Of a stretch of DNA of 64,000 nucleotides, positions 54,859 through 64,000 are shown piece by piece. Position numbers and translations under genes: made by a program. Positions within the stretch are counted from its first letter, which is position 1. Each line of letters begins with the position of its first letter. The stretch covers positions 22,964,001 through 23,028,000 of the forward strand of contig OX621238.1 in NCBI GenBank assembly GCA_951640165.1, in the 5' to 3' direction. The notes below the pieces were generated by a model. That model worked only from the letters and a program-made list of their open reading frames with translations, searched no databases and was not told the DNA's origin. Source of the stretch: Pseudoips prasinana. Lineage: Eukaryota > Arthropoda > Insecta > Lepidoptera > Nolidae.

Positions 54859-54939
54859 ATGAGGTTTGCTTACGTATGTGTGCTGCGGGTAGGTTTAGTC
54901 TGTACCTACAAGCCGGACAATTCGTACCAGCTAAATCTA

Positions 54940-55145
54940 CCACGCCCCAGAACTGATGGCCGATGGGGCAGAAAGGTTCTTTAGTGGCGACCACGCACCG
55001 GAAGACGCAGCGTTGGCGGGTCCACTACAAGGTGGACCGACGATTTGCAAAGGTCGCTGGAAGCCGCTAGATGCGGGCAGCACATGACTGGTCTCGGGGT
55101 AGGCCTTTGTCCAGCAGTGGACATCTTTCAGCTGTTATGATGATG
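54940..55145 (+). pseudogene. LINE-P C-terminus and tail
   Basis: GATGGCCGATGGGGCAGAAA, CCGGAAGACGCAGCGTTGGC, GAAGCCGCTAGATGCGGGCA, tail GTCCAGCAGTGGACATCTTT-CAGCTGTTATGATGATGATG. Co-linear with 18329-18540 in opposite orientation. Confidence 0.75.
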
Positions 55146-55374
55146 ATGAAACCTACCCTGCCGTGACTTCTGGAAGATTCTAAAGTAAGAAATTTGAACT
55201 GTGGATTAGTGGGTTACAGTAAATATCCCCCGTAGTTTAATTATAGTAATTCCTTGTAGGAAAAATATATTTCATGTTTAGCACAGACAATAATTTTCAA
55301 GCTTCTTAATAACTTATTTTAACTTGTAACTTAATAATATCGGTTAGATTAGTGGTGGTAAAAGAATAAATAAA

Positions 55375-55610
55375 TAAATACTTGTAACTCGGTGTAATTC
55401 GGTGCGCAACTCAGGACAAATATTTGTGTGCATATATGTACATGTCTCTTTGTCCTGAGTCCGGGTGTAATTATCTATAAGTATGTAATAGTATATACGT
55501 ATAGATAACGGCATAAGTATTTTATGTGGTGTACCAGTTAACTGGTTTCAATAGAACAAGCTTTGCTTACTTTAGGTTCAGATGGACCATGTATGAATAT
55601 TTAAAAAAAA
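55375..55610 (+). mobile_element. SINE-1, diverged copy
   Basis: AACTCAGGACAAATATTTGT, TTTGTCCTGAGTCCGGGTGT and the 3' domain AGAACAAGCTTTGCTTACTT..CAGATGGACCATGTATGAAT; the head is missing. Confidence 0.7.
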
Positions 55611-55660
55611 ATAAAACTCTTTGTGTTAGTCCAACCTCGCACTTGGCCACATTTCCCATT

Positions 55661-56065
55661 TTATAGACCACGCCACATAAAGTATTATCATTTTATAAAT
55701 ATTTTGAATGTCTTTAGATAAGTACAAATTTTCACATAGATTGCTAACTCAATCAAGATAAACATCAACCGAAACATTTGTTTGTCCCGTCTTTAATATA
55801 TTCGTGTCTTGATACTGAAACATAAACATTCAAAGATTCTGTTAATAAACCTAACTTACACATAACATTTATGTATAAAACGTTCAAGATAAATAGAGGG
55901 GGATACTTAGAGATACTTCTTTCTACATATGAAGCAAGTAATTTGTAGATGTGCTACAAGCTTTGCAAACAACGTGAATATATCCCAATTCCCAATTAGT
56001 GCACTCACTTTATCCGAAAATCAAATATTTTGTAGAGTAGTGATTGTAATAAACTAAGGAGATCA
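55661..56065. other. no recognisable feature
   Basis: AT-rich unique sequence. Confidence 0.45.
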
Positions 56066-56067
56066 TG

Positions 56068-56255
56068 AGACTCCTCAGCCAAAGAAGACATAATTAGGGT
56101 GTAATTATACTTTTTTTTTTATTATCACATACAACTATTATCACACTAGTCGCGTTGGGCTGACATAAGCTAAGGCGCCCATGCCACTCCACAGCCAAAG
56201 AAGACATAAATAGTGTGTTACATCAGTTTATTTGTTATCACATAACACACGATAG
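56068..56255. repeat. direct repeat, about 115-bp period
   Basis: ACTCCTCAGCCAAAGAAGAC then ATAATTAG..ATTATCACATA at 56070-56130; ACTCCACAGCCAAAGAAGAC then ATAAATAG..TTATCACATA at 56184-56245. Confidence 0.75.
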
Positions 56256-56267
56256 AGTAGTTATCAA

Positions 56268-56608
56268 CTTAACAATAATGTTACTGTCGAATTTCTGCCA
56301 CGGTGGCCAGTCGCAATGGAGGCACAAGTGTGTGCGCAAACACAGGGGTACTTTCGATCCCATCGTTCTCGTGATTCGATGGTACGACCAGCGGTAAAAC
56401 CGGAATGCCATTAGGTACAGGACCAACGCTGCAACGGCTTCATGTGCTCTCCGAAGCCCAAGCATACGGCCCACTCCCAGACTTCGGTCTAATACTGGAC
56501 AATTTTTATTTACAGAAAAATCCCAAAATCGGTTATCGACTCGTTCAGGGATTTGGACCCTGTATCTCAATATTTACAGTGTGCAACCGCTACAGTTAGA
56601 CTAAGCAG
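56268..56608 (-). mobile_element. SINE-3, copy 2
   Basis: Minus strand: tRNA-like head with CTTAGTCTAACTGTAGCGG and GGGTCCAAATCCC, then GACCGAAGTCTGGGAGTGGG, the core GGCTTCGGAGAGCACATGAA, TGTTTGCGCACACACTTGTG, GACTGGCCACCGTGG and the end AACATTATTGTT. Confidence 0.75.
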
Positions 56609-56632
56609 GTAATCATATATCGTGTTTACTGT

Positions 56633-56657
56633 TTACTGAGATATTATATCTCAGTAA
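56633..56657. repeat. 12-bp perfect palindrome, 1-nt loop
   Basis: TTACTGAGATAT / T / ATATCTCAGTAA, 25 bp to the right of the SINE-3 head. Confidence 0.9.
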
Positions 56658-57640
56658 CACACAGTTAGTTATTCTTCATTAGGTATAGTTATTATGCCCT
56701 AGCATCAAACAGCAACATGTGTAAAACCAACTAGCTAACATACTGCTAATTAATAAGTACATATTTTAAATTAGTAGCTAATTAACGTGGCTATATGGGC
56801 GTGTAATTTTAAAGTTAAAGTTGGAAACATGTCGATAGCGTGCAGTGAATGTTTGAAAATTGATTATTCTTGACGCCACATTTGAAGCGTTAAATTATTC
56901 ACTACGACCCCATGTTTAGATTTGGGAACAAGATTCGTGTTTATGTGGGCGGGTGCTAAAGGCATGTTCTTTACTTGGGAACAGAGAACGTAGGCAGTTG
57001 TAAAATGGTTTCGTTTAAGATAATTATGAGTCAATAAACTAAATACAGGGTTTTGGTTAATTAGTGTACCTAAACCACCAAATATAAATCGCAAAACTCA
57101 AATGAGGAAATATCTGTTTTGATTACATCTTATTATCTTATTTAGTCGTGCTTTTGTACGGCATTTCGTACCTTAAGGGTCTTTTAGACTAGCCCCTATT
57201 TCTTTTAATCTCTAATAAGGCAGAAAGTCTTGCATGTACTTTAACATCTTGTATGTCTAATGGGTCAGTTGACTAGTACTAATTAGACTATCCTATATTT
57301 TGTCAAAGTGTTGCATTTGCAGAGTACAGTAGTACCTCTATAATAATTATCGTGATATTTTTTTTCTTAATAGTATTGCTTTCTTAATTGATATAAAAGA
57401 ATTCCTTTGGTGTGCTTCAGTTATCGCCGAACCACAATCTTTTACAGTTTGTGAAATATAAAATTATGTAGGTACAAAAGGAGTTATTTTCGTTAACTGT
57501 TGAAGGGAATACAGGAATAATGAAAAGGTGAATCAACACCACTTAGACATCATGACATTTAATTACTTGAGTTTAGGCAACTATACCAGGTAGTCGGGCA
57601 GCAGAACTGCCTGTGTACTATAGCTAACAACCTAATTACG
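56658..57640. other. no recognisable feature
   Basis: AT-rich unique sequence; a 76-codon minus frame (56864-57094) shows no domain. Confidence 0.45.
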
Positions 57641-57642
57641 GT

Positions 57643-57943
57643 CGTATATACATTGTTAACAGGGCCTCTAGCACGAGTTCCTGCAGTTTACTTACTCGAT
57701 CACACGTACAGTTTCTCCCATACATTTAAGAACTAAAATTCTGGTGCTCAATGTATGGGACGAAACTGTACGTGTGATCGAGTAAGTAAACTGCAGGAAC
57801 TCGTGCTAGAGGCCCAGTTATTAACGCGACTAACCTTATTGTTATTTTCCCGACGTTATCAGTCATCCTGTGACCACGATCAATGCAACTTGGTCGAAAC
57901 GTCGGGGAAATAACAATACCTGTAAACAATGTTCATATATAAT
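57643..57943. mobile_element. outer inverted-repeat element with cccgacgtt arms
   Basis: TATACATTGTTAACAG on the left pairs with CTGTAAACAATGTTCATATA on the right, and ATTGTTATTTTCCCGACGTT (57838-57857) pairs with AACGTCGGGGAAATAACAAT (57898-57917). Between the inner arms lies CAGTCATCCTGTGACCACGA. The left arm is split by the fold-back at 57662-57815. The CCCGACGTT / TGTGACCACGATCAATGCAA words are familiar from a common lepidopteran repeat. Confidence 0.7.
57662..57815. mobile_element. 65-bp-arm fold-back inserted in the previous element
   Basis: Left arm 57662-57726 (starts GGGCCTCTAGCACGAGTTCC) and right arm 57750-57815 are complements over 65 positions with a single one-base gap; loop 57727-57749 (23 nt). 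By far the longest near-perfect palindrome here. No open frame, no second copy in the window. Confidence 0.95.
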
Positions 57944-57957
57944 TATGATACGTGAAA

Positions 57958-58102
57958 GTTTAAAAGACTAACTACGATCGCCAACTCGCACGCCCAGCGC
58001 GGTGACTACGGCATACCTCTCCAAATGGTAACGTTTTAGAAACCTTTGGAGGAGGCCAGTGTCCAGCTGTGGATGATATCAGGCTGATGATGAGGCAACT
58101 AC
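57958..58102 (+). repeat. dispersed repeat R3, copy 3
   Basis: AACTACGATCGCCAACTCGC and GGTGACTACGGCATACC match 2868-2925; the tail CCAGTGTCCAGCTGTGGATG-ATATCAGGCTGATGATGA matches 34868-34950. Confidence 0.6.
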
Positions 58103-58159
58103 GACATATATACATATTTATGTAGTTATAACTGTGACAAATTTGAATGTCACAATAAA

Positions 58160-58330
58160 ACAGTCAGGACGCTACTACACCGGCGCCCTCGTGTTATGGG
58201 TTCTATCCCTGGATAAAACAACTGTTTATTCGTCGTCTAATTGCTTGTTCGGATTATAGGTGTGCATTTTATCTGTAAAGTGCGACCACCAGTCCACTGC
58301 GATACAGGGATTTATTTTAAAAGGACGGGC
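58160..58330 (+). repeat. possible SINE remnant
   Basis: A B-box-like ATGGGTTCTATCCCTGG at 58196 followed by GCGACCACCAGTCCACTGCG; no A box and no family match. Confidence 0.25.
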
Positions 58331-59115
58331 GTTGGCCAATAAATGTATTTGAAAAAAAATCTTATATGAGTCGCGGAATGTTATAGGAAAAGTTTAGACA
58401 GATGCATGTAATATTATATTCAAACAGAATAGGTATAACAATTATCAAAAAACCTCACAGATATGCAAGATATCACTTTTCCGAGAAATGTCTACCAATA
58501 AGTTTAAAAGAATTATAAAAGCCAAATTGTGTAGCAGGAGTTACTACAAAACTACTGATTATTTAAGTGTCAAAACAACTTGGGATTGAGTCGGTCTAAA
58601 TTAACACATTTATTTTAATATTATGTTATGAAATATTTTTTTTTTTTTAAAGGATTTCTACTGTGTTGTCTGGCAGTGTTTCTCAGTAGCTGCCACGTGA
58701 TGCACTGCACGGTAGAGTAAAAAAATATTAACGATTCCACACAAATATAATATTTTTATGGATTAAATGAATAATAAACTTTACTTTTCAAAAAAGGTTA
58801 CATAAGTTACTTACAACATAGTGTTCCTACTCAATACATAATAATTTGATAATAACAATGTACATATCTGAACTGCTTAAATTAATTAATACTATGGTCT
58901 AGATAATTATTATAATTTAAGTGAACTACTGTGAGTAAATTACTGTTTCATCGCTTTTACCGGTAGTTGTAATTATAAATATTTCGTTATTGTTTAAGAA
59001 TTTAAAATATGTGTTATCCAATTTAAATTACATGATAATAACTCATGTTTTCACATCCATTATTACTTAAAAATTGATGAAATGGAATGGTCTAGTGCAA
59101 AAAAATAAAAAATTT
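58331..59115. other. no recognisable feature
   Basis: AT-rich unique sequence with a T(11) run at 58639. Confidence 0.45.
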
Positions 59116-59119
59116 GATA

Positions 59120-59369
59120 GGATTAGTTAGATGGCAAATGCTTGCATTTCATGCCGGAGGTCGTGGGTTCGATTCCCACCCAGGACAGATATTTATTGTG
59201 TGCATGGACATGTCTGTTTGTCCTGAGTCAAGGTGTAATTTATCTATATAAGTATGTATATACAAAACAAAAGTAGTATATCAGTTATCTGGTTTCCATA
59301 GTACAAGCTCTGCTTAATTTGGGATCAGATGGCAGTGTGTGTCATAATGTCCCTGGATATTATTATTAC
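59120..59369 (+). mobile_element. SINE-1, best full-length copy
   Basis: Degenerate A box (GTTAGATGGCAAATGC), intact B box GTGGGTTCGATTCCCACCC, ACATGTCTGTTTGTCCTGAG, then AAAGTAGTATATCAGTTATC, AGTACAAGCTCTGCTTAATT, GGGATCAGATGGC and an (ATT)3 end at 59359-59369. Serves as reference for the family in this window. Confidence 0.85.
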
Positions 59370-59757
59370 TTAGAAAATAATTCTCAGTTGTGTTCATTTA
59401 TTGAATTCTGAGTAGTTAATTTCACGTTGTAGATGTTTAAGCTTTAACAGTAACAAATGCGCGTTCATTAGACGGACTCGCTACTTTACACTTTAAATTA
59501 TAAGATCTACTATAGATATAGAGTCGTTTTCAAGTTTTTGAAATATAACCTAATCGTATTTTTATGTCGTAAGTCAGAAAATTGTGCATTTTAACGTCAA
59601 ATATGCGGGATATTTGTATATAATGATTGATTTTTACTAACATGATCTAAGCTACGGAGCCACTCAAAAATAAAACCACTTAGGCGCTATCCTTACTGCT
59701 TGCAATTGGTCTAGTAGGCGCCTCTTATAATAATTGTATATAAAATAACATATATAA
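59370..59757. other. no recognisable feature
   Basis: AT-rich unique sequence. Confidence 0.45.
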
Positions 59758-60006
59758 TAGGCGCTCATAGACAGATGCTCTCACTGATCTGTAAGTGATC
59801 GGCGAGGTTAAGCAACTATGGCCGCGGCCAGTACATAGATGGGTTTCCGCCAAAGTGGTTAAATTTAGTGGGTTTCCCTGTGCCTCGGAGGACACGTTAA
59901 GCCGTTGGTCCTGGTTGTAGTCATTAGACAACATTCGTTAACCCATGTCAGAGGCCTTCTGGGCAGCTTGAACAACTCTGAGACTAGTAGACTACGATAA
60001 GTAAGT
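59758..60006 (+). mobile_element. 5S-SINE, full-length copy 2
   Basis: Same 5' start (TAGGCGCTC) as copy 1. Head GTGATCGGCGAGGTTAAGCA, ACTATGGCCGCGGCCAGTAC and ATAGATGGGTTTCCGCC; body CTGTGCCTCGGAGGACACGT with TAAGCCGTTGGTCCTGG; end CTACGATAAGTAAGTAG. Closer to the 5S intermediate element than copy 1. Confidence 0.8.
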
Positions 60007-60052
60007 AGAATTAATGCAATTATTTAAAGATTAGGAACTTAATCACAGTATA

Positions 60053-60235
60053 TCACACTAATATTATAATGGCAAAAGTTTGTGAGTGTGTATGTTTGTT
60101 ACTTCTTCACGGCTAAACGGCTGGAGCGATATTAATAAAATTTGATATTGAGTTAGCTGATACTTTGGATTAACACTAACACATAGACTATAATTTATTA
60201 AGTTTCACGCGGATAAAACCGCGGGGCACAGCTAG
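60053..60235 (+). mobile_element. Helitron-like short element, subtype B
   Basis: CACTAATATTATAATGGCAA, TTCACGGCTAAACGGCTGGA, TTTCACGCGGATAAAACCGC and CTAG at 60232-60235. Contains a small ACACTA duplication near 60173. Confidence 0.85.
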
Positions 60236-60976
60236 TTTGTAAATATATGGTTATATGCTCTAATGGCACCAAAAAAGAAAACAAGATGGCTTGAAATTAT
60301 CTCTGTAGAAAAAAAGTTAGGGAGGCTTTAATTAGATCTTGTTTTCCTTGTTTGTGTTGTGTTGCGAATTAGTTTAAAAAAATACATTATATTATGTATA
60401 ATGTAGTTTATTTTTAATACAAAATTTAAAAACAACTTTTTCGTAAACTTGCGTTCTTTTGCACAGTTATCTCACAACTCGAGATTATAAAGTAATTATA
60501 ACACATTGCAAGAAAGGAACGTCCCGCTCACATTGGAAGCGGGGGCATACCTATTTACTTTTGAGATAGGCCCTTTACTTCTTTTCTTTACTACCTTCAC
60601 TTCAAATTTATCCCAGATACGTTATAAAAGTTATCAAAATATTTATACATGTGGTATAGGGAGCGTGTGTTTAAAGGCCGATTGATATTACTTCATAATA
60701 AAAAGGCTTTATTATGATAACAGCCTCCACTTTATGAGCGTTCGAAAATACCTCTAAAATCACGTAGACTGTTACGTTTTCACTGTTTTTCTTTTCTAGG
60801 TAAGAAAGGTAGAAAATAAAGTCATAACAATGGACCATGAAAAATCTTTTTTTGAACTCTGATTTGAATAGGAATGTTTGTAAATAATATTTATTACCTA
60901 TTTTAATTTACACTGTATGGAAGATCAATAGCTTACAATAGCTCACCATATGCTAGGTGACGTAGATGTACCTACC
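60236..60976. other. no recognisable feature
   Basis: AT-rich unique sequence. Confidence 0.45.
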
Positions 60977-61033
60977 GAGGAATAAGAATAAATCTTATAT
61001 ACTGAACGTATATAAGATTTATTCTTATTCCTC
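60977..61033. repeat. 25-bp perfect inverted repeat, 7-nt loop
   Basis: GAGGAATAAGAATAAATCTT.. 60977-61001 and exact complement 61009-61033, loop CTGAACG. Confidence 0.95.
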
Positions 61034-61120
61034 ATACATGTACATACATTTTAGGCATAGTAGGTTTTGGACTACTGCCTGACTGCTGATATGTCGTTTT
61101 ACCTACTCCTGGTTAATGTA

Positions 61121-61253
61121 CAATCGCCAGCACATCAAGCTACCCCAATCTGTCAAACTTCCCCTTGAAAGTGAATCTTATGCTTATGTGATAACGTTGA
61201 AAATCTATAAAAGAAATTTGATAGATTGGGGTAGCTGGATGTGCTGGCGTCTG
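61121..61253. mobile_element. MITE family M, copy 3
   Basis: 133 bp between TA (61119-61120, 61254-61255). Right end GATGTGCTGGCGTCTG intact; left end CAATCGCCAGCACATC has lost the GAC of CAGACGCC. Shares the internal TTGAAAATCTATAAAAGAAA with copy 2. Confidence 0.9.
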
Positions 61254-61502
61254 TACCTAATGCCTCTTTACAAAGAATGCTATTAAGAAAATTTGAGTTA
61301 AATCATATTCACAGATCAAATTTTTTATTTATGCAATAACTGATTTTCCCTTCCTTATATTCATTTTGCTATAAGATTATTAAATATGCAGATCTTACTG
61401 CTAGTACTGTTTAATGAGTTAACGTAAATAAAAAGCAGTTTAATAGTTTTTTTATAACTTTTGTGGTTGTGTTTTAGTCTTGTAACACTTTCTGGGATAC
61501 AA

Positions 61503-61536
61503 TTTCTGTAAACGCCCTATAGGGCGTTTACAGAAA
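61503..61536. repeat. 34-bp perfect palindrome, no loop
   Basis: TTTCTGTAAACGCCCTA / TAGGGCGTTTACAGAAA. CTGGG (61492-61496) and CCCAG (61538-61542) extend the symmetry outside. Confidence 0.95.
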
Positions 61537-61542
61537 GCCCAG

Positions 61543-62150
61543 ACCGGACACGTATTCACGAGTTTTAAAGTACTACAACAATACTTTATTTAAACCACTG
61601 CAGTAAGTACGGACCAAAACTGATAGCGAAACTTGAGAACAAAATTAACAAAATTATTTAAAAGCCAAGAAAGCTTTGTAAATTCTAATAATAATTATTT
61701 ACCTAAAATGCCATACTATTTATTAAACAAATTGAATTTTAAATTAAATTCCTAGAAATTGTAGCGACAAAGGATATAGGATATTTAATTTTATGGAAGG
61801 TAATTGTTCGCTTCATGGCCGTAGGGTGAGACAGTCAATTAGTACTTACTTAAACCAGATAGCTTGTAGAGCCGTTATATATAAATGGGTTATATTATTT
61901 ACACCAGCTTATTCTCAAAGACAAGCGTTAGTAAAAACAATACCTCAAAAATGTTAAATATTGTCCGCAAAATTGTGAATCGTGACGTTGCTAACCCAAA
62001 ATTTTGAATTTATGTCAAAGCTTCCATTTTATTATGTTTATCGTATCCTAAAAGAAATCTGAATAAATATCCAATTTGGAAGTTGAATGCTAATGAGTTA
62101 TTTCTTTTTTATCAATTTCTACACCACCATTTCAAAGCCTAAACTAATTA
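61543..62150. other. no recognisable feature
   Basis: AT-rich unique sequence. Confidence 0.45.
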
Positions 62151-62152
62151 GT

Positions 62153-62222
62153 GTTTACTGTTGTATAAATTATTCTAACGACATCATATTAATGTTATTA
62201 GAATAATTTATACAACGTAAAC
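62153..62222. repeat. 25-bp inverted repeat, 19-nt loop
   Basis: GTTTACTGTTGTATAAATTA.. (62153-62178) pairs with ..TAATTTATACAACGTAAAC (62198-62222); one extra T in the left arm, otherwise perfect. Confidence 0.9.
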
Positions 62223-62485
62223 GTTAAATATGCTCCCTATGATACCTTATAAATGACTAACATAGCTAATTATATTTAATAGAATCTTTGTGTATTTCAT
62301 TAGATTGCACGTAAAAATATCCACATCGTTAATACATCTCATTAACCGTCCAAATTGTTTGGGATAATGGGTTGCTAGTACATGGTCACTGACAGGGTTA
62401 GCAGTTACGGACGCCGTCATCTCCATACACATCGGTCTATTGGTACCAAGATACAGGTGACGTACCACTTCCGGATTGATGGACT

Positions 62486-62697
62486 TTTTTTTTTAAATAC
62501 TAATCCTGCGCTAAGGAATGTAGTCCCTGCGTCGCGGGGTACTTTACAAACATATAATAGACGGACACAAATTACATTCAGACTCAGAACAACTACTCAT
62601 GCGTCACACAAAAAGTTGTACGGCGCGGGACTCGAACCCGCGACACGAAGCGGCGAGGCGACTGTCTTAACCGCTGCACCACACGCATTCAATTAAT
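62486..62697 (-). mobile_element. SINE-2, full-length with poly-A
   Basis: Minus strand: head with A box GTGGTGCAGCGGTTAAGAC and B box GCGGGTTCGAGTCCCGCG (a good T-arm), then TTGTTCTGAGTCTGAATGTA, TATATGTTTGTAAAGTACCC and an A(11) end at 62486-62496. The head alone could be mistaken for a tRNA gene, but the body and poly-A tail, and the copy at 8345-8518, mark it as a SINE. Confidence 0.8.
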
Positions 62698-63024
62698 TTT
62701 ACCACATGCGCGGCAAATTAGAATCAAAAGATATATTGCTGACATCAGACAAAGTATGGTACGGCATATTGCGTCGAGGGATACACTTTGACCTTGCCTG
62801 AGTCTTAATAACATACGAAATCGAAGTTCAATCAATATGAATGTTTCTACTGTTCAATATTTTATAGCCTCAAGGTTACGGCTGTGCGTTGATGAGTCAA
62901 TCAGTCGTTTCTATTGAAAGTGCCTAAATTATTCAATTTCATAAAATTAAGGATGAAGGAACTTATTGACGTTCCTTGTTACCACCACAGTAGCGGCAAC
63001 AGAAACACATAACTATGTGATAAT
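62698..63024. other. no recognisable feature
   Basis: Unique sequence. Confidence 0.45.
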
Positions 63025-63145
63025 CTATCAATATCATCATCATACCAGCCGATAGACGCGCCCTGCTGGATAAAGACCTCCCCCAAAGATGTCCACAATT
63101 GCCGCTCTTGCGCTATCCCCAGCCAGCGGCTTCCACATAATGACC
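63025..63145 (-). mobile_element. LINE-P 3' tail
   Basis: ATATCATCATCATACCAGCC, CTGGATAAAGACCTCCCCCA and GTCCACAATTGCCGCTCTTG then AGCCAGCGGCTTCCAC. Confidence 0.7.
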
Positions 63146-63757
63146 TTCATAGTATGGTTAAAATATACCTACGACTATTTGGAGACCAGTGGGTAAGGCT
63201 TAGTAATAGACCTCCTTTTGGTAACTTGGCGTTTCCGGAGTCCTCAAAATGTAACAAGTAGAATGGATAAAATACTAGGAGTTGTTAATAAATAAATAAA
63301 TTATTATTAAGTGGTTACTGTTTTAAAAAACATACATCAAACTTCACATTTTCTTAATTATTTGAAGAAACATTGTAGGTATGCGGCCTATCCACAAGCA
63401 TTCCGTGTAGAATAAAAAAGTTTAAATAGGTAGCTACTTGTAAATAAAAGGAATTAACAAAGACCATACGTATAAAAAATTGGTTTATCTTATTCATATT
63501 TGATTTGTGTTTGTTTTTAATTATTATTAATTAAAGTTATTAAAAAAAAATATATTGAATTTTCAACATGTTTATAAACTTGGTTAATTATAACTAAGCT
63601 TTTTATTTTATATTCATAATCAATTGGATTATGAAAAAAAAAAAAAATATGTGTATAAATAAGTAAACATACATTAAAGGTTACGGTAGCCTCGGACTAA
63701 TTTCTCTATGTGTTCTCATGAACAGTCTCAACTGAGGCTGTACACGCTTATGCATTA
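63146..63757. other. no recognisable feature
   Basis: AT-rich; A(13) run near 63634. Confidence 0.45.
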
Positions 63758-63933
63758 CTAGCTGCGCCCCGCGGTTTTACCCGCGTTAAATTGTATAAAT
63801 TAACGCCTATGTGTTAATCCAAGGTGTTAGCTAAACCCATACCAAATTGTATTAAAATCCCTCCAGCCGTTTAGACGTGAAGAAGTAACAAACATACACA
63901 CTCACAAACTTTCGCCATTATAATATTAGTATG
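63758..63933 (-). mobile_element. Helitron-like short element, subtype B
   Basis: CTAG at 63758-63761, CTGCGCCCCGCGGTTTTACC hairpin, TAAAATCCCTCCAGCCGTTT and the 5' end CGCCATTATAATATTAGTAT. Very well preserved. Confidence 0.9.
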
Positions 63934-64000
63934 ATACTCCCGTGCACCTTCAATTCCATCACACGAGACAACTGCTTTAAGGTCATCCAGACCGGGGGCT

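Noticed and set aside
59780..59850. Possible 5S rRNA gene
   Set aside because: Only the internal promoter region resembles 5S; the outer stem and 3' third are replaced by SINE body.
62625..62697. Possible intact tRNA gene on the minus strand
   Set aside because: Good A and B boxes, but it continues into a SINE body with a poly-A tail and has a diverged relative at 8345-8518.
1..64000. Integrated virus, bacterial transfer or defence system
   Set aside because: No capsid, integrase, LTR, long GC-shifted segment or operon-like gene string was found; all long frames are LINE proteins.

Overview
The window looks like nuclear DNA of a moth or butterfly (Lepidoptera). It is strongly AT-rich, almost free of long open reading frames, and packed with element types I recognise from lepidopteran genomes: tRNA-headed SINEs ending in (ATT)n, a 5S-rRNA-headed SINE, short Helitron-like elements ending in a GC hairpin plus CTAG, and 5'-truncated LINEs of several lineages. 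The assignment to Lepidoptera rests on remembered family signatures, not on a search. No bacterial operon, CRISPR array, rRNA gene or intact tRNA gene was seen.

Host-gene content appears minimal. The best candidate is one first coding exon on the + strand (ATG at 46079) that encodes a 23-residue signal-peptide-like start, runs into a perfect GTAAGT splice donor at 46149 and would otherwise meet a stop two codons later. A possible 3' splice site at 45868 would make it exon 2 of a transcript whose non-coding first exon lies upstream; the CpG-rich block at about 22755-22990 is a candidate promoter or 5' exon. If this is right, 46149-64000 is one large first coding intron filled with transposons.

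Layout. 1-12.5 kb: two long Helitron-like copies (1503, 8541) and short ones, a SINE mosaic (2.0-5.1 kb), two LINE tails joined at a TAA array (3.5-4.5 kb), a minus-strand LINE 3' end with a 63-bp tandem insert (6.2-7.3 kb), a full 5S-headed SINE (10.7 kb) and a LINE C-terminus (12 kb). 12.5-22 kb: LINE tails, then two large fold-back structures at 21.5-22.3 kb. 22-36 kb: the CpG-rich block, a diverged tandem duplication at 27.3-28.1 kb whose second copy carries a 135-bp TA-flanked MITE, and a tRNA-headed SINE at 32.3 kb. 36-45 kb: an inverted pair of GC-rich polyadenylated retroposons with perfect target-site duplications (36.8 and 40.2 kb) around a decayed LINE (38.6-39.9 kb), Helitrons and SINEs. 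45-64 kb: the candidate exon, a LINE fragment lodged in an inverted repeat (46.4-47.6 kb), a nearly complete LINE with intact ORF1 and broken ORF2 (50.6-54.5 kb), nested palindromes (57.6-57.9 kb) and further SINE, Helitron and MITE copies.

Two themes stand out. First, two SINE classes with different polymerase III heads (tRNA and 5S rRNA) share one internal body domain. Second, near-perfect short-loop palindromes with mostly unrelated sequences are scattered through the window, several exactly at transposon boundaries, as expected from template-switch inverted duplication.
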